A stretch of 16,861 nt of DNA from contig JAJDCE010000004.1 in the NCBI GenBank assembly GCA_029260985.1, forward strand, positions 1-16,861. Direction: 5' to 3'. The translations under genes and the position numbers were made by a program. The notes below the pieces were generated by a model, which searched no databases, had not been told where the DNA came from, and was given only the letters and a program-made list of their open reading frames with translations. Positions within the stretch are counted from its first letter, which is position 1. Every line of letters starts with the position of its first letter. This DNA is from Patescibacteria group bacterium. GTDB taxonomy: Bacteria; Patescibacteriota; Gracilibacteria; UM-FILTER-43-11. Below are positions 13,285 to 16,861 of the stretch, piece after piece.

Positions 13285-14010
13285 ATGGAATTTTTATTGG
13301 AAGATCAAACACAGGTTAAGCTTGAATTTCGGCGTAGTAAACGGGCTCGCCGAATACGCTTACAAGTTGATTCCCAAGGTCAATTCACTTTAGTGGCTCC
13401 AAGATTTACGAGTGAAAGAGCGATTCAAACCTTTCTTTTTCAGTATTCCCGATGGATTGAAAAGCAAGTGGCTAAAATTAATCAGCAAAAAGAACTTCGG
13501 CCTGAATTTAATTATCATTCAGGTGATCAGTTTTACTATTTTGGTGAACCAGTTGTTTTAAAAGTGATTCCAACATCAAAAAAAAGACCCACTGTTAAAG
13601 TGCGGGATCATGATTTGACTATTGAGTTGGATGAAACTGTTAACGAAGAGGTTGGGAAGGATATGATTCGGTCTGCGATTGAAAAGTTTTATCGTGGAAA
13701 AGCTGTAGAAGTAATCCATGACCGTCTTCAGCATTTTAATGAGTTTTATGGATTCAGATACAATCGAGTTACTCTCCGGAATCAGAAAAGCCGATGGGGA
13801 AGTTGTTCTGGGCTTAAAAACCTGAATTTTAACTGGCGTCTTATAATGGCACCCATCGAAGTGATCGATTATGTGGTGGTGCACGAGCTTTGCCACCTTA
13901 AAGAGATGAACCATTCTTCACGCTTTTGGGCTTTGGTTGAAAAAGCTCTTCCAGATCATAAGGTTCAGCGGAAATGGCTGAGGGAAAATCATTATCTGCT
14001 GACTTATTAG
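13285..14010 (+). CDS. YgjP/SprT-like zinc metallopeptidase-fold protein (DUF45)
   Basis: 241 residues of the YgjP-like metallopeptidase family. The zinc motif is H200-E201-x2-H204 in VVHELCHLKEMNH, with H210 following and SSRFWALVEK after it. SRWGSCS at 169-175 is the other family hallmark. The N-terminal half has the usual RRSKRARRIRLQV strand and FLFQYSRWIEKQ helix. E. coli YgjP has been described as a UTP pyrophosphatase, while the fold is that of a gluzincin protease, so the activity is not settled. Cytoplasmic; no signal peptide. It is divergent from the membrane protein, separated by the palindromic element. Confidence 0.88.
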   Translation: MEFLLEDQTQVKLEFRRSKRARRIRLQVDSQGQFTLVAPRFTSERAIQTFLFQYSRWIEKQVAKINQQKELRPEFNYHSGDQFYYFGEPVVLKVIPTSKKRPTVKVRDHDLTIELDETVNEEVGKDMIRSAIEKFYRGKAVEVIHDRLQHFNEFYGFRYNRVTLRNQKSRWGSCSGLKNLNFNWRLIMAPIEVIDYVVVHELCHLKEMNHSSRFWALVEKALPDHKVQRKWLRENHYLLTY

Positions 14011-14074
14011 TAATTAAATTTGAGAATTTTAAGCTTATATAATAAAATTGAGTCGTTTTTTAACAACTATTCAC

Positions 14075-14905
14075 ATGAAAAAATTAAAAATGAACAAAAT
14101 TAAGAAATCGGATGGTCATTTAGGAGGGCGTAGTCTTCAAAAAAATGATGATTTAACCATGGTAGTGGAAACGCCAAGCCGGTCTTTGTGGAGCAAGGAA
14201 GTTTCCGATTCAGCAGCGCGATTTGTTGTAAAGAATGCCAAAGGTGCAATAGTACAGGATATAAAGGTTTCACAAGCTACTGTCCCAAAATCAGACGCTT
14301 CTGCAGTAGTTGGCCCGGCTATTAAATCGGTGCTTGATAATATTAATAGCGTTGATATTGATCTGCTTAAGATTGAATCGCTGTTGCCAAATATTGAGCA
14401 AGAAATATACATTTCTGTGGCTGATTATATTCATGGGTTGGAACAAGGCCAGGCATTATTAGAGGGCATTATAGCTTTTATAGAAAGCTTGGTTGTGTAT
14501 GGAGGGGGTGACGGTGATCCGTTTAATATGGTACGGACTGTACAGGATACGCATGATAAGGATGGTGGCTTTTTGCATGATATGGCTCAAGCGCTCGGGA
14601 AGTTGGAAAAAGACCAGGATGGCGATGGTATTCCTGACCGATTTGATGATGATCGAGATGGTGATGGGGTTCCGAACAGTAAAGATTCTAAACCAGATGA
14701 TCCAAATGAAAGTATCGTATACGAAAGTGAGGGATCAATGTACTTCAATACAATTAAGGAGATGTATGCCTATTTTGGATTAGACTACGATTTTCTTAAT
14801 TCTCAAGTAGCACAAAATACTTTCCAGGATTTTGTGAATGGAGGTATGGATTATTCTACGCTGATGACTACGATGACGAATAGCTATAAGAGTTTCCGTT
14901 CGTGA
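14075..14905 (+). CDS. Protein with thrombospondin-type-3-like calcium-binding repeats
   Basis: 276 residues from ATG 14075; the frame is open to a TTG at 14048. Near residues 180-211 lie two adjacent calcium loops, DQDGDGIPD and DRDGDGVPN, then an Asp-rich run (DSKPDDPNES). This is the thrombospondin type 3 pattern, usually found in surface or secreted proteins. Yet the N-terminus (MKKLKMNKIKKSDG) is only basic, with no hydrophobic core, so no signal peptide is visible. Residues 75-145 are predicted helical with hydrophobic spacing. No enzyme motif is seen. It has no homolog I can name. Upstream of YgjP there is a 64-nt gap with no clear promoter. Confidence 0.75.
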   Translation: MKKLKMNKIKKSDGHLGGRSLQKNDDLTMVVETPSRSLWSKEVSDSAARFVVKNAKGAIVQDIKVSQATVPKSDASAVVGPAIKSVLDNINSVDIDLLKIESLLPNIEQEIYISVADYIHGLEQGQALLEGIIAFIESLVVYGGGDGDPFNMVRTVQDTHDKDGGFLHDMAQALGKLEKDQDGDGIPDRFDDDRDGDGVPNSKDSKPDDPNESIVYESEGSMYFNTIKEMYAYFGLDYDFLNSQVAQNTFQDFVNGGMDYSTLMTTMTNSYKSFRS

Positions 14906-14936
14906 GGTGTATGTACTGCTGTCATGTGCCCCGAGT
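14905..14936 (+). repeat. 3' element, copy 1
   Basis: AGGTGTATGTACTGCTGT (14905-14922) starts at the last base of the stop codon and is followed by TGCCCCGAGT. Copy 2 at 16320-16356 matches 16 of 18 and 9 of 10 positions of these blocks. Confidence 0.5.
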
Positions 14937-14971
14937 CATGCACATTAAAATTATCTAATAGGGTGCATGAC
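14935..14971 (+). repeat. 9-bp hairpin downstream of the calcium-repeat gene
   Basis: GTCATGCAC (14935-14943) and GTGCATGAC (14963-14971) are perfect complements around a 19-nt AT-rich loop. No T-run follows directly, so it is not a typical terminator. A second small symmetric stretch, around AGCGAAGCGCTTGCGAAGCT, lies near 14993-15012. The T-rich DNA from 15015 to 15067 and the AT-rich promoter-like DNA from 15108 to 15141 show no clear gene. Confidence 0.5.
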
Positions 14972-15173
14972 GAGAGCGCAGTGGGGTAAGGGAGCGAAGC
15001 GCTTGCGAAGCTGATTTGTTTTTCTCCTACTTTTTCTCCAATTTTTTTTAAATCTACCCTTTTTTTAGCAGGCAATATTATAACCCATCTGAAAAAACCA
15101 AAAAAGAATTTGTTTATTTTACCCTATTATTATGTTAAAATGTTTTTAATCAAAAATAAAAAAGAAATTAAAA

Positions 15174-16232
15174 ATGAGACTAAATCATATTCTTATCAGC
15201 GGGTTTCTATTAGTTGCTTTGTTTGTTGGGGCTGTTGGATTTGTCGGTATTCAGGCGCAGGAAGCAACTCAGTCTGGTAAAGACTTAGAGAGCTACTTGT
15301 CAGGATTGAGTCAGAAACAAAATTTACTTTTTCAAATTATTGAAAGCGCAGATCATTCTAATTTTTCTAGATTGACTGAGGAGTTAAAACTAATTGATAA
15401 GAGTATTGCGGAGATAGAACAGCTATTGCCAGAATCGGAGGGTCTACGCCAGCTAATAGGTTTAGATGGTAATTATCAGGATTCATCTAAAAAAATAGTT
15501 AGTGTGCATAAGGAATTACTTGACCAAGAAATTGTTTTTTCTAATGCGTATCCAACGGAGAAACAGCAACGCTATAACATACGTGTTCCGCTCTTTGCTA
15601 TTGATGATAGGCAATTAACCGAGGATGTCGGCTTTATGCAGTATTTCAGCAAAGAAACTTTGTATCAGTCTCCCGATCAAAAGCATTTTGATGAATGGCT
15701 TGAAAGCATTAAAAAAGTAAGATCCGGAGTTGGCACAAGCGCATTGACTGAGGAAGAGAAGGATATTATTTTAGACGAGATTGATGCTTATGAAGAGACG
15801 GCAAAAAAAATGGGTCAGATTGCTATACGGGGACAGAAAATCAAAGATGAGGAGTTGGTAGAGATTGAAAAAATTAGTGAACTTAGTAAAAAGAATTTTC
15901 AATTAAGTCTCGCTATTGAAGATGATATTCAGGATTCTATTCAGATGAGTAAAAGAATTTTAGTTGCGGTAATTTTGATTACGTTGTTATTGGCTGTGAT
16001 TTTGGGTTTATTCATGTCTCGCCTAATCTCTAAGCCTATTCAGAAAATAACTGATGCTTTTGATGAAATTAGCAAAGGTAACTTTAATGTTGATATTGAA
16101 AAAGGAAGCAGAATTAAAGAATTATTAACTTTACAGGAATCGATAAGTAGAACCACTGCCTCCATGAAACTTGCAGTTTTGGAAGTTATGAAAAAGAAAG
16201 AACCTATTACTCCAAAAGAAGAAGAATCATAA
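15174..16232 (+). CDS. HAMP-domain membrane receptor without output domain
   Basis: 352 residues. An N-terminal membrane helix or uncleaved signal (residues 5-27) leads into an extracytoplasmic, largely helical sensor region (about 30-258). A second membrane helix (261-281) and a HAMP domain (about 281-334: SRLISKPIQKITDAFDEISKG) follow. Chemoreceptors and histidine kinases have this layout but continue with a signalling module. Here only an 18-residue charged tail (VMKKKEPITPKEEES) comes after HAMP. The downstream DNA in all frames shows no kinase, cyclase or MCP domain, so this is not a simple frameshift. It may pass a signal to a separate partner. A terminator hairpin follows the gene. Confidence 0.82.
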   Translation: MRLNHILISGFLLVALFVGAVGFVGIQAQEATQSGKDLESYLSGLSQKQNLLFQIIESADHSNFSRLTEELKLIDKSIAEIEQLLPESEGLRQLIGLDGNYQDSSKKIVSVHKELLDQEIVFSNAYPTEKQQRYNIRVPLFAIDDRQLTEDVGFMQYFSKETLYQSPDQKHFDEWLESIKKVRSGVGTSALTEEEKDIILDEIDAYEETAKKMGQIAIRGQKIKDEELVEIEKISELSKKNFQLSLAIEDDIQDSIQMSKRILVAVILITLLLAVILGLFMSRLISKPIQKITDAFDEISKGNFNVDIEKGSRIKELLTLQESISRTTASMKLAVLEVMKKKEPITPKEEES

Positions 16233-16257
16233 TGTTTGCGGTATGTGCGAAGAAAGA

Positions 16258-16293
16258 CAATGCTAAAATATTAATAAGCATTGGGGGTTTTTT
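16258..16293 (+). terminator. Rho-independent-like terminator after the HAMP gene
   Basis: Stem CAATGCT/AGCATTG (7 bp) with a 12-nt AT loop, then GGGG and six T. It lies 26 nt after the stop codon. The stem is short and AT-containing, so efficiency is uncertain. Confidence 0.55.
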
Positions 16294-16319
16294 GGTCGAT
16301 ACTGAGTTTATCGAGGGTA

Positions 16320-16356
16320 AGGCGTATATACTGCTGTTAGCGTAAATGCCACGAGT
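16320..16356 (+). repeat. 3' element, copy 2
   Basis: AGGCGTATATACTGCTGT (16320-16337) and TGCCACGAGT (16347-16356) repeat the blocks seen after the calcium-repeat gene at 14905, with a 9-nt linker instead of 4. Like copy 1 it lies in the 3' region of a plus-strand gene. Confidence 0.5.
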
Positions 16357-16410
16357 TTTCTCTCTTTAATAAAGGAATTTAATACAGTAACACCCTAAGC
16401 TATTTTATTT

Positions 16411-16437
16411 TTGTTTTTTGTTTTTTGGGTGTACAAT
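16411..16437 (+). promoter_or_regulatory. Candidate promoter for the AbrB-like gene
   Basis: TTGTTT (16411-16416), a short 15-nt spacer and TACAAT (16432-16437). The predicted start lies just before the 12-nt repeats and about 40 nt before the ATG at 16484. Confidence 0.35.
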
Positions 16438-16448
16438 GGTTTATGAAA

Positions 16449-16484
16449 AAATACAGATAAAGATACATATTAAAATACATATTA
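16449..16484 (+). promoter_or_regulatory. Three 12-nt direct repeats abutting the AbrB-like start
   Basis: AAATACAGATAA, AGATACATATTA and AAATACATATTA follow each other without gap. The last A is the first base of the ATG at 16484. Phased AT-rich copies at this place could be an autoregulatory operator for the encoded DNA-binding protein; that is inference. Confidence 0.45.
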
Positions 16485-16654
16485 TGACTCGTCGAAAATC
16501 CCACGAGGAAAATATTCGAAAAATATCAAAAAGTGGAGCTAGCTACTCGCTAACCATTCCTATTTCAGTGATGCGCGAACTTGGTTGGCGTGAAAAACAA
16601 AAAGTCGTTGTTGAAAAACGCGGTATAGGCTTTGTTGTAAAAGATTTTAAATAA
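16484..16654 (+). CDS. AbrB/SpoVT-type swapped-hairpin DNA-binding protein
   Basis: 56 residues from ATG 16484. The core IRKISKSGASYSLTIPISVMRELGW is the swapped-hairpin AbrB pattern (strand, SxTIP turn, short helix, GW), followed by KQKVVVEKRGIGFVVKDF. Small stand-alone versions of this kind are frequent in CPR genomes; elsewhere the fold serves as transition-state regulator or as the MazE-type antitoxin. No toxin-like gene follows, so a regulator is the better guess. In-frame ATG 16436 and TTG 16418 would add residues encoded by the 12-nt repeats (KIQIKIHIKIHI) and are less likely. The gene directly downstream is a probable restriction-modification gene with its own promoter. Confidence 0.82.
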   Translation: MTRRKSHEENIRKISKSGASYSLTIPISVMRELGWREKQKVVVEKRGIGFVVKDFK

Positions 16655-16658
16655 TCTA

Positions 16659-16688
16659 TTGACCGTGAACATTTGTTCACCTTATTAT
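16659..16688 (+). promoter_or_regulatory. Promoter with LexA/SOS-type palindrome in its spacer
   Basis: TTGACC (16659-16664), an 18-nt spacer and TATTAT (16683-16688), each one mismatch from consensus. The spacer contains GTGAACA-TT-TGTTCAC (16665-16680), 7-bp perfect arms. Its core GAAC-ATTT-GTTC fits the GAAC-N4-GTTC box bound by LexA (DinR) in Bacillus and relatives. A repressor bound here would block the polymerase. Predicted start is about 16 nt before the ATG at 16711. Confidence 0.6.
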
Positions 16689-16710
16689 TAAAACAAATAT
16701 AAAAAATACT

Positions 16711-16861
16711 ATGGCAAATGAAAGAATCACCGAAGACTATGTCCGCAATCATTTTAAAAATGATGAACATTTTCAAGAGATCATACTTGAAGAACAGTCT
16801 TCAAAGAATCCAAGAATTCAAAAACTACTAAAAAATGCTTCGAAATCTGGTAAGGGCCAAG
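16711..16861 (+). CDS. N-terminus of a probable restriction-modification enzyme (cut by window edge)
   Basis: The frame from ATG 16711 is open to the right edge, 50 codons. The start MANERITEDYVRNHF and the run NPRIQKLLKNASKSGKG resemble the N-termini of type I-like or fused N6-adenine DNA methylase/restriction proteins, where such a stretch precedes an HsdR_N-type nuclease domain. This is recalled family likeness on a short piece, not a domain match, since no catalytic motif (DPPY/NPPY or PD-ExK) lies inside the window. Its promoter carries an SOS-like box. A hypothetical helical protein is the alternative. Confidence 0.45.
   Translation, partial: MANERITEDYVRNHFKNDEHFQEIILEEQSSKNPRIQKLLKNASKSGKGQ

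Noticed and set aside
14884..15075. 63-codon minus-strand frame after the calcium-repeat gene
   Set aside because: It runs through the hairpin and repeat DNA and into the opposite coding end, has no recognisable domain and no promoter I can defend.
16484..16654. Antitoxin of a toxin-antitoxin pair
   Set aside because: No PIN, MazF or other toxin-like frame is adjacent; the next gene has its own promoter and is not toxin-sized in pattern.
1..16861. Alternative genetic code with UGA as glycine, as in some CPR groups
   Set aside because: UGA ends several genes exactly at family length or directly before the next start, so it is a stop here.
1..16861. tRNA or rRNA genes
   Set aside because: I found no cloverleaf with T-loop GTTCRANNC and CCA-ready acceptor, nor any rRNA-like stretch; GTTCGAAC near 6078 lies inside pabC coding sequence.

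Overview
The window is an AT-rich, gene-dense bacterial segment with short intergenic gaps. Several genes (nadC, pabA, folK, folE) end in TGA, so UGA is a normal stop here. Almost no Shine-Dalgarno sequence precedes the starts. A small four-helix-bundle (S23) protein, a stand-alone AbrB-like regulator, a thrombospondin-type-3 calcium-repeat protein and very many short repeats together suggest a Patescibacteria/CPR-type genome, perhaps Peregrinibacteria-like. That placement is an inference without any marker-gene check.

Layout. 1-4088: the 5' part of a GT4 glycosyltransferase (minus, cut by the left edge), miaB (minus), nadC (plus) with a 48-codon membrane peptide overlapping its end, and a mutY whose C-terminal domain is an intact MutT-like Nudix domain (minus). 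4141-6758: pabA-pabB-pabC (plus), the p-aminobenzoate branch of folate synthesis. 6772-8450: the two subunits of an iron-sulfur L-serine dehydratase (minus). 8578-11225: folP, a PTPS-III-type pterin enzyme, folK and folE (plus), interrupted by one small minus-strand gene with a consensus promoter. 11226-11794: an S23 gene flanked by two arrays of degenerate 12-nt repeats in opposite orientation, filling the whole gap between two stop codons. 11794-13085: a methyltransferase and a multi-pass membrane protein (minus, translationally coupled). 13285-16232: a YgjP-type metallopeptidase, a calcium-repeat protein and a HAMP receptor with no output domain (plus). 16484-16861: an AbrB-like regulator and the start of a probable restriction-modification gene behind a promoter whose spacer holds a GAAC-N4-GTTC palindrome of the LexA/SOS type.

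How the genes work together. FolE makes dihydroneopterin triphosphate. The PTPS paralog carries the CExxHGH motif, known to convert that compound directly to 6-hydroxymethyl-dihydropterin and so bypass FolB. FolK activates the product, PabA/B/C supply p-aminobenzoate, and FolP joins them into dihydropteroate. No folB, folC or folA is seen in the window.

The most unusual layer is the repeats. Heptameric tandem repeats sit in intergenic DNA and also inside folP. Palindrome-containing and 11-nt repeats form two extra in-frame segments of pabB. 12-nt repeats frame the S23 gene and precede the AbrB-like gene. In folP the only heptamer unit that would put a TAA stop in frame carries TAT instead.
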